Positions 7,164 to 17,300 of a stretch of DNA of 64,000 nucleotides are shown piece after piece; position 1 is the first letter of the stretch; every line of letters starts with the position of its first letter. The stretch is from Opacimonas immobilis. GTDB lineage: Bacteria; Pseudomonadota; Gammaproteobacteria; Enterobacterales; Alteromonadaceae. The stretch is taken from contig NZ_CP182485.1 in the NCBI RefSeq assembly GCF_048282545.1, positions 2,170,001 to 2,234,000 on the forward strand, read 5' to 3'. Below the pieces are notes generated by a model. It was given only the letters and a program-made list of their open reading frames with translations, was not told the origin of the DNA and did not search any database. The translations under genes were made by a program, and so were the position numbers.

Positions 7164-8972
7164 ATGCGCAAACTTGCCTTTTACCTCATTGCCATCTTCG
7201 TCATTCCACTGCTGCTACTGTTGTCTGCGGAAGGCTTATTACGTCTGGTTGGCTTTGGCCAAACTACTCCGCTCGTTGTACCGGTCAAAGGGCAAGCGGG
7301 TTATGTCATGCCCAACCCAAACCTCATCCAGCGCTTTGTCTTGCATCCGGCTCACGCGCCTGCAGTAGCGCCCGATACTCAGTATTTTTTGGCAGAAAAA
7401 CCAGCCGATACCTTGCGTATTATTACCCTAGGCGGCTCATCCATGGCAGGTTTTCCCTATGGACGGTTTGGCGCACCTGGCTCTTTCTTACAACAGCGCG
7501 TTACAGGCCTGTATCCGGACAAAAATATCGAAGTCATCAACCTCGCCATGTCTTCCATCAATAGTTATGCGCTGCGCGATATTGCGAAAGAGGTCGTGAC
7601 GCTTGCGCCAGATGCGGTCTATATCTATGCTGGACACAATGAATACCTTGGCGTCATGGGGGTGGGTTCTTCTTATGCAGGCTTAGGTGGTCACCGACTC
7701 AACACGTTGTATTTATCGGTCAAAGAGTGGCGATTAACCCAGCTTATCGTGTCTTTGATCAGCACATCATCTACAGACAATAAACCTGACAATGCCCGCA
7801 CCGTGATGGCCAGTGTTGCCCAAAATCGCAACATTGCCTTTGACAGCCCTGCCTATCATCGCGGGATTGAGCAATATCGGGATAACATGCGCAAGGTCTT
7901 AGCCACATTTAATGCTGAGGATATTCCGGTATACTTGTCGACCTTGGCGGCCAATGATAAAGACCAAGTCCCTTTTGCGGATAGCTATGCATTGAGCGAC
8001 ACTGACAGTGCGAAGCTTGACAGTACATATCTTGACACGCTAAAAGCCCTACACAAGCAACACCCTTTCCATGCGACAGTGAATTACCGTCTTGCGCAAG
8101 CTTATTTGGAAAATGGGGATACTCAGCTGGCGCGTCAGCATTTTGGTCTAGCAAAAGATTATGATGCCTTGCGTTTTCGCGCCCCTGGCGAGCTCAATAT
8201 TGTCATCTCTGAGCTGGCAGAGCGCTTTGATAAAACTTATCTCGTTGATGGTGCGGATATGCTGCGCAGACAATCAAAAGATGGCATTGTCGGGTTGGAT
8301 CTGATGCACGAACATTTGCATCCCAATGCCAAGGGGTATTTTTTCTTAGCCGAAAGTGCGCTGATGCTCATGCAGCGCCATTTGCTACTGCCCAAAGTCA
8401 ACACAGTTGCCAGCGCCAATGCCGCTTGGCATCATCGCTTTATCAATCCTGCTGACGAGTATCTGGCCAAAGTCAAAATCGCACGATTGACATCCGATTA
8501 CCCGTTTGTCCCTCAAGCGGTACCCGTACCTGAGTTCACACCGACAAATACCGAAGAAAAGCTCGGCGCTGCCCGTCTAACTCAAAACAACTGGCTCGGA
8601 CAGCAACAACAGCTGCTCAACTATTATCAGACGGAACAAGATTATTTGAGTGCGGCCAATGTGGCAGCCAGTCTGTTTTATGCCCTGCCCTATAATCCTG
8701 AGATGGCGTGGTTTGCCGCCAATCTGTATAAACAGGCCGGTAGTTTTGATTATGCGCGCTATTTTGCCCGGCGTGTGACTGAGATACAGCCGCAAAAGCT
8801 GGAAGCGCGATTATTATTCGCTGAGATGCTGTTTAATCAAAGAGATTTTGCTGGCGCCAAAGCACAGCTTGAGGAAGCTTTACTTATTGAACCAACACAT
8901 GAACCGACTAAACAGTATATTGAGCAGGTGGAGCAGCTAATGCAAACTGACGTTTCTAATGAGAGCAAGTGA
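7164..8972 (+). CDS. Membrane-anchored SGNH/GDSL-family hydrolase with C-terminal TPR-like repeats (copy 1)
   Basis: A 602-residue protein with an N-terminal hydrophobic anchor (about residues 3-25), so the catalytic domain should face the periplasm. SGNH blocks: GGSSMAG (block I serine), NLAMSSINSYALRD (block II), YAGHNEYLG (block III, His-Asn in place of the usual Asn-Asp pairing) and EHLHPNAKGYF (block V His). The last 150 residues form helical repeats resembling TPRs (around FDYARYFARRVTEIQPQKLEARLLFAEML). SGNH enzymes of this sort act as esterases or acyltransferases on glycans or lipids. The next gene is a paralogue beginning two bases after the stop; together with the divergent carbamoyltransferase operon it suggests a shared pathway. 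Confidence 0.87.
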   Translation: MRKLAFYLIAIFVIPLLLLLSAEGLLRLVGFGQTTPLVVPVKGQAGYVMPNPNLIQRFVLHPAHAPAVAPDTQYFLAEKPADTLRIITLGGSSMAGFPYGRFGAPGSFLQQRVTGLYPDKNIEVINLAMSSINSYALRDIAKEVVTLAPDAVYIYAGHNEYLGVMGVGSSYAGLGGHRLNTLYLSVKEWRLTQLIVSLISTSSTDNKPDNARTVMASVAQNRNIAFDSPAYHRGIEQYRDNMRKVLATFNAEDIPVYLSTLAANDKDQVPFADSYALSDTDSAKLDSTYLDTLKALHKQHPFHATVNYRLAQAYLENGDTQLARQHFGLAKDYDALRFRAPGELNIVISELAERFDKTYLVDGADMLRRQSKDGIVGLDLMHEHLHPNAKGYFFLAESALMLMQRHLLLPKVNTVASANAAWHHRFINPADEYLAKVKIARLTSDYPFVPQAVPVPEFTPTNTEEKLGAARLTQNNWLGQQQQLLNYYQTEQDYLSAANVAASLFYALPYNPEMAWFAANLYKQAGSFDYARYFARRVTEIQPQKLEARLLFAEMLFNQRDFAGAKAQLEEALLIEPTHEPTKQYIEQVEQLMQTDVSNESK

Positions 8973-8973
8973 T

Positions 8974-10671
8974 ATGAAAAATCACTCAAACACCTGGTTA
9001 TTTCGTTTGATCGCCATCTTAATCCCGTTTGCATTTGTTGGCTTAATCGAATTATCGTTGCGTCTTGTTGGCTTTGGTCAAAGCTACCCCTTATTCATCC
9101 CCAACCCTGCTCACCCAGATTATCTATTAACACGTCCCGATGTGGTCAAACGCTATTTTCCGTTTCAAGAAAATGTCCCAAATGTGACGTTGGAGCCGCA
9201 TTTTTTCTTGAAAGACAAACCAAGTAATGGCGTACGGATTTTTGTGCAAGGGGGCTCTACCGCCGCAGGCTACCCCTACGGATTAGGCGCATCCATTGCA
9301 GGCATGCTGGAACATCGTCTGCGCGCGTCACTACCAGGCAAGCATGTAGAAGTAGTCAATACCGCACTTTCTGCGGTCAATAGCTATACGTTGCTGGATT
9401 TTGCCGATGAAATCATTGCTCAACAGCCCGATGCGGTATTGATTTATGCTGGTCACAACGAGTACTTGGGCTTGCTTGGCTCAGGTTCGCGTTTTGCCAT
9501 TGCCGATAGCCACGCGGTCACCTTATTACAGCTTGCACTCAAAGACTGGCGGATCTACCAGCTCATTCAATGGCTAGTGGTTGAACTGTCATCCACCACA
9601 TCTGATACAAAAGCCTCTACCGGAACATCCTCTCGCACGGTTATGGCGCAAGTTGCGCAAACCCAAACCATTGAATATGGCAGTGAGGCCTTTGCTGCGG
9701 GCAAAACCCAATTGAAAGACAATTTGACGTTACTGCTTGATAAATACCAACAAGCCAATATCCCAGTATTCATCAGCACCATTGCCAGTAATGAAAAAGA
9801 CTTTGCGCCTTTTGTTTCTGCGCCTCTCAGTGCAGAATACACGAAATTGCTGAAGGAGCTCCCCAGTAGTTATGCCACATTAGCAGAGCAAGCAGATTCC
9901 GCCACACACGCAGCCCTTGCCTATCATCTCGGGCAGTTCTGTCTGGCTACGCGTCAAACCTGCGCTCAGGCATGGTTTAGCAAAGCCAGAGATTATGATG
10001 CGTTGCGGTTTCGCGCCCCGTCGCACGTCAATGAGATCATTCGCAGCTTTGCCGATCAGCAGGTATTTATAGTGGATAGCGAAGCGCGATTGCGCGGCCG
10101 AGATCCACAGGGTTTTATCGGCAACAACGTAATGCTCGAACATTTGCACCCCAATGTGTCTGGGTATTTTGTCATTGCCAACGCCTTCTATGACCGTCTG
10201 GTGGAAAGCGAGGTATTTGACGACATCCGTACCATTGACGTCAATACTGCGTGGCAACGTCGGCCCATTATTCCTGCCGAAGAATACGCGGGATTTGCGG
10301 ATGTGCAGGTACTGATGTCAGATTATCCTTTTACTGATTCTCCTCAGCCCGTTAAGTTGCCCGCGCCAAGTAACGCCGATCAGCACTTTGGTTTACTAAA
10401 ACATCGAAAAGAGCTTGATTGGCTAGGCATGATGAAACAAGCTCAGCGCTATTACATCAATCAAAAAGACACGCAAATGGTCACTAAGGTAACGCAAATT
10501 ATCGCCGACGCCCTGCCCCATGACCCGATGGCGAATCTTAAGGCCGGGCAATACTTGGCACAAGCAGAACGCTTTGCTGAAGCCCTGTATTATTATGAAC
10601 GCGCCCAGCGTGCGGGGGCGCTGCAGCTTGAGCAGACGATTGCAACACTTAAGACGAAAAGCCAGATGTAA
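8974..10671 (+). CDS. Membrane-anchored SGNH/GDSL-family hydrolase with C-terminal helical repeats (copy 2)
   Basis: A 565-residue paralogue of the upstream gene. Start ATG 8974 is chosen over ATG 8959 because a GAGAG ribosome-binding-like stretch sits eight bases before it. N-terminal anchor at about residues 10-30, then LRLVGFGQSYPLFIPN, a proximal signature shared with copy 1. Catalytic blocks: GGSTAAGYPYG, TALSAVNSYTLLD, YAGHNEYLG and EHLHPNVSGYF. Block I and V Ser/His are kept, so both copies should be active. C-terminal helices contain AERFAEALYYYERAQRAGA, a TPR-like unit. Tandem duplication with divergence suggests two substrates or an obligate pair. Confidence 0.87.
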   Translation: MKNHSNTWLFRLIAILIPFAFVGLIELSLRLVGFGQSYPLFIPNPAHPDYLLTRPDVVKRYFPFQENVPNVTLEPHFFLKDKPSNGVRIFVQGGSTAAGYPYGLGASIAGMLEHRLRASLPGKHVEVVNTALSAVNSYTLLDFADEIIAQQPDAVLIYAGHNEYLGLLGSGSRFAIADSHAVTLLQLALKDWRIYQLIQWLVVELSSTTSDTKASTGTSSRTVMAQVAQTQTIEYGSEAFAAGKTQLKDNLTLLLDKYQQANIPVFISTIASNEKDFAPFVSAPLSAEYTKLLKELPSSYATLAEQADSATHAALAYHLGQFCLATRQTCAQAWFSKARDYDALRFRAPSHVNEIIRSFADQQVFIVDSEARLRGRDPQGFIGNNVMLEHLHPNVSGYFVIANAFYDRLVESEVFDDIRTIDVNTAWQRRPIIPAEEYAGFADVQVLMSDYPFTDSPQPVKLPAPSNADQHFGLLKHRKELDWLGMMKQAQRYYINQKDTQMVTKVTQIIADALPHDPMANLKAGQYLAQAERFAEALYYYERAQRAGALQLEQTIATLKTKSQM

Positions 10672-10715
10672 TTTCCCCCCTGGTTTGTTATGGTAGTGCT
10701 TTCAGGGAGGAACTT

Positions 10716-12458
10716 ATGCACAAGCACATTTACACGCTTATTTTTATCCTATTAGCGCTATTTGCCCCATTTTCAAGTCTATCAGCGACTCTACATATCA
10801 CCGTCAGAGGCATTGAAACGCCCAGCTTATTTGTCATAGGTGAATCGGCACCATTGTCTATGACCAAGCCAACGCCCATGATACGTCACAAAGACGGTTT
10901 TAAACTTAGCCTATGGTTACCTGAAGTGGCCGTGGGTGAGCGTGTGCGTCTTAAATTTGCACAAATTAAACAAACTGACTTACTTTCTCCCCCCGAAATC
11001 ATAACAGAATCGCTGCAGGGCTTTCGTCAAATCAAACTCACCGATGAGCACACCTATACTTCACACGCTTATGGCGTGCCCGACCCACTGGCATTTTCAG
11101 ATGTGGATACATTTACACCTGCGCAATTGCAAGCGGATTTGGCTATTTTGAATGACGTCCTTGAGACACTACATCCAGGGTTGAATCGCTACATGAGCGA
11201 CAGTCAGTGGTCAGCTCACAAAGCCTCACTTTCCCAGCAATTCAAACAACCTATGAGTGTCAAAGACACCTACCTTGCGATCACGCTCTACGTTGCTGCC
11301 ATCCAATGTGGTCATACGCATACTGGGATTTACAACCAGTCGGCCTTTATCGATCAGCTCTTACAAGGCGCTGCAGACAAACTACCCTTTTTGTTTGATA
11401 ACCAAGACGGTCGTTGGTATTTAACACACAATGTGTCGGGCAAAAGTTTGCTCAAACCCGGCACCGAAATTCTAGCCATTAACGATCAGCCAATTGCAGA
11501 CATTATTGATTCCATGTTGCCTTACATGAGCGCGGATGGTGCCAATGACGCCCATCGTCATGCGCAAATCGCTCTGCACCCTGTCAGTACGTGGCAAATG
11601 TTTGATGCGTATTTTCCATTACTCTTTGGCCAAGCCGATACACCGTATCGTCTAAAAGTACGCTTGGCCAACAGCAACAAGCCCTTATTTATCAATGTGG
11701 ATGCGGTTACTTTGGCTGAACGCACGCGCCGCCTAGAAGCGTTAGCAATACCCGAAATGGACATCAACCAAAGTTGGTCTTATCGCATTCAAGAAGACGG
11801 TTCGGGCTATCTGCGCATTGGTACCTATGCCACCTACAAAATGTCGTTAGACTGGCAAGCTTTTTATGCAGAAGCGTTTGCGGCATTTGCAGCAGCCGAT
11901 GTCGAACACATCATTGTCGATATTCGCGGTAACGGCGGCGGGATGGATATTGCTCGCTTAACCTTAGATGCGTACTTGGGCCTGACGGATTTACCCGACC
12001 AATGGACGCACATGAGCAAGTACCAGGTGGTGCCAGAGCATTTGCGCCCTTATCTCAATACGTGGGATAACAGTGTGTTAGATATCTCTGAATGGACGCA
12101 AGCAGCGAGTAATAGCGTGCTTGATGGATACGAAGCAGTCTCACCGACTCAGCCTGAGCTACCCGTTTTAGAATCCCCCTTCACTGGCAAGATCAGTTTG
12201 TGGGTTGATGGCACCAACTCGTCGGCCACTTTCTATCAAGCTGTCGCGTATCAAGGTCATCCCAGAGTGGAGATTATTGGTGAGCCTACCGGCGGTAACT
12301 TGCGTGGCATCAATGGTGGGGCAATGTTCTTTTTGACACTACCTAACACACAAATCGGTGTGGATATTCCCCTGTTTGCGTCGTTTCCAAAAGATGCAGA
12401 TTTGGGCACAGTCCCTAATCGAGGCATCATACCCGATGCAATAAAAAAGGGCGTGTAA
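10716..12458 (+). CDS. Exported S41-like (C-terminal processing peptidase family) protein
   Basis: A 580-residue protein with a signal peptide (about residues 1-23, cleavage near LSATLH). A beta-rich N-terminal part (30-115) precedes a helical segment and a PDZ-like stretch with GTEILAINDQPI (about 245-256). The S41 core has VDIRGNGGGMDIA and, near the C-terminus, WVDGTNSSATFYQ with the expected nucleophile serine, then GEPTGGNLRG. The lysine that follows the serine in classical Ser-Lys CtpA/Tsp enzymes is not evident (GGN instead of GK), so it may belong to the tricorn-core-like branch or be a divergent hydrolase. It follows the SGNH pair by 44 bases in the same direction; a link is possible but unproven. 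Confidence 0.8.
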   Translation: MHKHIYTLIFILLALFAPFSSLSATLHITVRGIETPSLFVIGESAPLSMTKPTPMIRHKDGFKLSLWLPEVAVGERVRLKFAQIKQTDLLSPPEIITESLQGFRQIKLTDEHTYTSHAYGVPDPLAFSDVDTFTPAQLQADLAILNDVLETLHPGLNRYMSDSQWSAHKASLSQQFKQPMSVKDTYLAITLYVAAIQCGHTHTGIYNQSAFIDQLLQGAADKLPFLFDNQDGRWYLTHNVSGKSLLKPGTEILAINDQPIADIIDSMLPYMSADGANDAHRHAQIALHPVSTWQMFDAYFPLLFGQADTPYRLKVRLANSNKPLFINVDAVTLAERTRRLEALAIPEMDINQSWSYRIQEDGSGYLRIGTYATYKMSLDWQAFYAEAFAAFAAADVEHIIVDIRGNGGGMDIARLTLDAYLGLTDLPDQWTHMSKYQVVPEHLRPYLNTWDNSVLDISEWTQAASNSVLDGYEAVSPTQPELPVLESPFTGKISLWVDGTNSSATFYQAVAYQGHPRVEIIGEPTGGNLRGINGGAMFFLTLPNTQIGVDIPLFASFPKDADLGTVPNRGIIPDAIKKGV

Positions 12459-12474
12459 AACACCCTTTTTTTTT
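12443..12474. terminator. Bidirectional terminator between convergent genes
   Basis: An A6 run, GGG, a short TGT/ACA stem with a two-base bulge, CCC and a T9 run form a hairpin with T-tracts on both strands. It lies between the S41-like gene (+) and the lipoprotein gene (-) and overlaps the end of the former. Confidence 0.7.
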
Positions 12475-12487
12475 GCAGAATATACGA

Positions 12488-12880
12488 TTATTCGCCGCCG
12501 TCACCTTTCTCCTTGGCTTTTTCTTTCGCTTGTTCAAGCAAAGATTTGGCCTCATTTTTTGTCTCTTCTGCCTCGTCTTTCAAACCAGAGAGCATGGCTT
12601 TGCCTTCATCAACTTTGGCTTTAGCCGCATCGGTATATTCGCTCACTTTAGCCGCAGCTTCTTCAGAGTATACACCAACTGCGGCTTTAGCTTTGTCCAT
12701 CATTTTGTCCGATTCAGCAAAGGTTTCTTCTGACTTTTTAACGGCTGCATCGGCAGTTGCGACGGCTTTGTCTGCAGCTTCTTTGGACTCTTCTTGCTGT
12801 TGCTCTGAACAGGCACTGAATAAAAATACTCCTGTTAAAACAAGCGAAACAATAGAGACGGACTGTATTGATTTTTTCAT
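12488..12880 (-). CDS. Small coiled-coil lipoprotein
   Basis: The 130-residue product has a signal peptide and lipobox (FSAC, cysteine at residue 24). The mature part is almost entirely Ala/Glu/Lys/Asp-rich heptads (for example AADKAVATADAAVKKSEE), so a long charged helix or coiled coil. The composition resembles small alanine/glutamate-rich envelope lipoproteins and LEA-like stress proteins; no specific family is certain. It is transcribed alone: terminator on its 3' side and the oppositely placed neighbour 111 bases upstream. Confidence 0.8.
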   Translation of the reverse strand: MKKSIQSVSIVSLVLTGVFLFSACSEQQQEESKEAADKAVATADAAVKKSEETFAESDKMMDKAKAAVGVYSEEAAAKVSEYTDAAKAKVDEGKAMLSGLKDEAEETKNEAKSLLEQAKEKAKEKGDGGE

Positions 12881-12991
12881 ACGACTTTCCTTAGTGTGAA
12901 TTCAGTAACAAATGAGTCATAAGTCATTTAATAAGTGACTACTCTAATAGAATAGATAGCTCTCACCATAATGCAAACATTTTGAGATTGT

Positions 12992-14215
12992 TCAATATCG
13001 AACAGTGGAGGCAAACTGGCGGTCTGGCCTAAATTGTTCAATGCCCCCCACAGGTTTTTGATAAATCAATTCAGAAGCAATTATCTTTCCAGCCAAAGGA
13101 CCTAGACATACACCACTATGCATGACTGCAATATACACCTCTGGACGCTTCAGTGATGAGCCTAATACTGGATGGCCGTCTAATGGTAAAGGTCGCCAGC
13201 CGATGACGACATCGGCTAGAGTTAGTTCTTGCAGTGCTGGAAAGTACTGACTTGCTCTTGTCAACATTTGCCTGCCATGTTGCAATGCTAAGCTTTGATT
13301 AGGAAAGCGGTTAGGACGATTTTGTAAACGCATGGTATGGGCCTGCCCCTCCGGTGGACCATCTTGTTCACCAATGACAACAACACCGTCTGCGCGTTGA
13401 TGGAGGTGAACACCCGGCGCTGCAACTACTGAATGAAGAATTCGTTCTGTTGGTTCAGAAAAGGCAATAACTCCAGGTGTCGATCGCTGTGGTAGAGGCA
13501 ATCCAGAGAAATGCTCCGGTAACTGTGGATCAGCACCTGAGGCAATCACGACAAAGTCTGATGGGATCGTTCTAAGATTTGTTTCTACCCCAATTAATCG
13601 CTCATTTCTCAAGACAGGATTAAGCGCTGCTTCTGGGAAATGTACCTTTGCTCCAAGCTGTACTGCTGCGTCTAATAATTGTTTGGTCGCCTGAACCGGA
13701 TCCACCGCACCATCATTTTGAGCATAGGCTGCAACCGTTGCATCATCAATCACAATATTAGGTTCAAGCTCCCGGATTGCATCAGCATGAATCATACTAG
13801 AACGCTCACCCCAACGCTCCTGCTCTAAAATTTGCTCAGATAAGCGTTGGTTTCTCTGGGTAGACTCGAACCATTCAATGGAACCATGCCAATCAATAGG
13901 AATAGATAATTCAGCTTGCAGTGCACGCCACTGGCTAAGCCCTAGTTGATTTAAATAATGGTAGTGTTTTGGCTGTTTTGCCCAACTTGCGTTGAGCCAA
14001 GCAAACGTCCCAAGTGTTGAATGACTTGCTGGTGCCTGTTGATCGATAACCGTCACGTCAGCGCCAGCTTTAGACAGGTAATACGCAGCAGAGCTACCAA
14101 CAATTCCTGCACCGATCACGGTCACTCTTGGTTTGCTAGCTGCAGCAAAAACAGGAGGTAATGCTATACAAGCACTAAGGCTAGCAAATAATTTTAAAGC
14201 CGTTCGTCTATCCAT
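12992..14215 (-). CDS. Tat-exported FAD-dependent amine/D-amino-acid oxidoreductase (DAO family)
   Basis: A 407-residue flavoprotein. The N-terminus MDRRTALKLFASLSAC is a twin-arginine-type signal (RRTALKLF) ending near AAASKP, so the folded enzyme is probably exported with FAD bound. The Rossmann motif VIGAGIVGSSAAYYLSKAG is at about residues 33-51, followed by the acidic ribose-binding residue in VTVIDQ. The C-terminal GWRPLPLDGHPVLG and MHSGVCLGPLAGKIIASELI are typical of the DadA/glycine oxidase group. Such enzymes oxidise amines or amino acids to imines, passing electrons to oxygen or quinones. The specific substrate is not visible. No partner genes adjoin it. Confidence 0.85.
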   Translation of the reverse strand: MDRRTALKLFASLSACIALPPVFAAASKPRVTVIGAGIVGSSAAYYLSKAGADVTVIDQQAPASHSTLGTFAWLNASWAKQPKHYHYLNQLGLSQWRALQAELSIPIDWHGSIEWFESTQRNQRLSEQILEQERWGERSSMIHADAIRELEPNIVIDDATVAAYAQNDGAVDPVQATKQLLDAAVQLGAKVHFPEAALNPVLRNERLIGVETNLRTIPSDFVVIASGADPQLPEHFSGLPLPQRSTPGVIAFSEPTERILHSVVAAPGVHLHQRADGVVVIGEQDGPPEGQAHTMRLQNRPNRFPNQSLALQHGRQMLTRASQYFPALQELTLADVVIGWRPLPLDGHPVLGSSLKRPEVYIAVMHSGVCLGPLAGKIIASELIYQKPVGGIEQFRPDRQFASTVRY

Positions 14216-14278
14216 AAATCGCTTACCGTCTTATGAATCGTTTCACAATGAAAAGAGATATTAGAATACAAAAAAAAA

Positions 14279-14297
14279 CCGCCATATTAAATGGCGG
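14279..14297 (-). terminator. Rho-independent terminator of the pullulanase operon
   Basis: Perfect 7-bp stem CCGCCAT / ATGGCGG with a five-base loop. Read on the - strand it is followed by a run of about ten Ts (14269-14278 on the + strand is an A-run). It lies 24 bases past the pullulanase stop. Four Ts on the other side give weak function in the + direction. Confidence 0.9.
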
Positions 14298-14320
14298 CTT
14301 TTGCGATTAGGAATTTTTTC

Positions 14321-17300
14321 CTATGGGGTTTGTGTCACCGTTAAGCTCGGTACACCCGTTAATGGTGGGCCTACCGTGAACTTGTACGTCGCATTGGCAG
14401 GGAAATCAAACAAGAAATTATCTTGACTGTTTTGGATTAGCCCTACTGGCGTATCAATCACAACATCACGCTCACCGCTTGGTGCGCCTAAGTTCACTGT
14501 CGCCCAATCGTCTGAAGCGACTTTAAACTCATACGCACCCGCTGAAATCTCAATATCGACAGTGTATGTACCAGAGTCATTGTCAAATGCAAATGCATTT
14601 GCCGTACCCCAGCCATTCATACCGCCACGTAAGAAGACCTCTGTCGCGCCGAAGAATTGGTTTTGGAACACACCAATCATTGGCATCGCAGGGTCAGAGA
14701 CATCTAACGTCACGCGAAGCTCATCTGCAGCTGCACCTAATAAGCGGAAGTTTGGACCGCCACTGGTGTTGGCTTGGAGTAATGAACCTACGGTAAAGTT
14801 ACGCGCTGCATCGGTGTCTTCCGTCGCACCATGGTCGACTGTTGACCAGTCTTCTGAAGCAACTTTGAACTCGATGTCGTTACCATCGTGGTTGAATACC
14901 GCGCTGAATGTCTTACCGCCTTGGTAATTCATTTCATTGCCAGTACCCCAACCGTTCATGCCACCACGTACATAGACTGCCGTACCGAAGTAAGGATTGT
15001 CTTTACGTACCAATAGTGTCGGGTTGTCTAGGTCTGCTGCATCAAACACAAACTCATAGGTTGCGTCCACATCAGCTGTGAACTTCAAGTTGTTGTTCGA
15101 TGGCGCTAGTGCAAACGCACTGCCTTCAGTGACCACATCAGATTCACCATCTGGTGCACCTAGGTTTGGATTCGCCCAATCCGCTTCCGCGACTTTGAAC
15201 TGCTCCTCTACCCCACCTGTGAGGTCATAGGTCGTTGTATAGATACCATCGCCTGCGTAGCTAAACGGTGTGGCCGTGCCCCATCCATTCATGCTGCCGC
15301 GTAGGTAAACCGTCGTTGAACCATAAGGAACAATGTCTGGTGCACCTGCTGTCGCGAAGGCCGATAAGCCCATACCTTGCTCAGTGCCCTGCTCTTTCAC
15401 AAATACCGCGATGGTTTGGGCTGGGACTGTAAACAGACCATTGCCTTCATCATCGTCAGTACCTTCAGCAAAGCTTGCACCACGCACGACTTCATCCACC
15501 GAAGCAGCTTGAATGTCGTGAAGCGTAAAGCCCGTCGCAGTATTCACACGAATCGATGCTTCTTCATAGTTGCTGTTCACAACGACCATGATGGCATCGA
15601 CGTTTTCGTCTAAATCAGCAAAGTCGGTACCATCGTCAATGCTCATCGCAATGAGACCCGGCTGTTGTGAGCGACCAATGTTGTGGAAACCTACACGTGC
15701 TTTGATGTCTTCACCCGTAGTTAAACGGAACAATGGTGAGCTGCTGCGAATACGCAATAGCTCTTGGAACACGTCGCCAGCAAACGCAATATGCTCAGCG
15801 GTCGCAACACGGTCTGAACCATAAACAAACTCACCAATCGCATCCCACGCACCTTGGTTGTCTTGCGCTAACGGCAGACCAACGTTCCAGTTGTTCGTAG
15901 TCTTAGTGAAATCCGTCTTGTTAAACCAGTCGCCGGCATCATAAGTGTTACGATCCATTGATTTGGAGCGCAGTAAATCACCACCAAACTGTAGGAACGG
16001 AATACCTTGTGACATCAACGGTAAACCTAGCGCCATATTGTGCGCACGCACACGCTGGTCAATGGTTAAGTCATTGGGTAAGACATACTGCAACTGATCC
16101 CAAAGCGTATTACCATCGTGCTTAGACACATAGTTGATGATATCCGCAGGGTCTGCTGCATAACCGCCAAGTGCTGAAGTATTAGACGCTACGCCATTTT
16201 GGTCTTCTAAAATGAAGTCCGAAAGCGTGCCTGCCATACCTGACTTGATACGGTCGCCTTTATCGAGCTTCGCACCATTGTCATCACTGTTACGCGCAAA
16301 GAATTGGCCTTGACGGATGTCTTCACGCATACGGTCATTGAATGTACCAATGCCGCTACCCGCAAGGTTCATTTGCGTCGCTTGCGTCGCACCACGGTCA
16401 GCCATGGTCCAACCTTCACCGTAGAAGTAATTGTCCGGATCCACTGCTTGCACTGCTTCACGCAATGCCAAGACGGTTTCTTCAGAGTGCAAGCCCATTA
16501 AATCAAAGCGGAACGAGTCAAACTTGTACTGCGTGGTCCACATTAATAAAGAGTCTTGCATGAACTTCGCCATCATGCGTGAACGGTCTTCTGTATCGTC
16601 ACAGCACGACTGACGCAAAATGCCACCAGATGTTATGTCGTAACGGTGGTAATAACCCGGTACCACTTTGTCTAGGACAGATTTTTCACTCAGACCAGAC
16701 GCATTCGTGTGGTTGTACACAACGTCTAGTACAGTGCGTAGACCCATCTCATGCAAGGCTTTGATCATCGTACGCATCTCTAAAATACGTGCAACACCAT
16801 CTGGGTCGGTTGCGTATGAGCCTTCTGGCGCATTGAAGTGATGCGGATCGTAACCCCAGTTAAACTGGTCATAGTTACGGACCTGATTCATTAGCTCCTG
16901 TGCTGCAGCTGGATCTAAGAACGGATCATAGCTTTCTAGCACTTGCTGGAGTGTCATGTCACGAATCGATGTGTCTTCACAGATGTCCAAACGACGATTC
17001 AGCAAACACAATTCAAACACTGTGCTGTTCAAATCCACAGTACGATCACTGCGTTCATCAATGGTCGCAATGTCATTCGCTGGAAGCATGTGGAAGTGAG
17101 TCACACCTGCATCGGCAAGCGCTTTTAAGTGATTCACTGGCGCTGTATCTTCTTGTGCAAACGCTAAGAATTTACCGCGAACCGCTTCTGGCGTCGATGC
17201 GTCAAGTGCAGAGAAATCACGAATGTGACCTTCATAAATCACGGCATCTTCAGGATTCTCAATCGTTGGCGCAGCATAATCATCCCAGCCTTCTGGCTTC

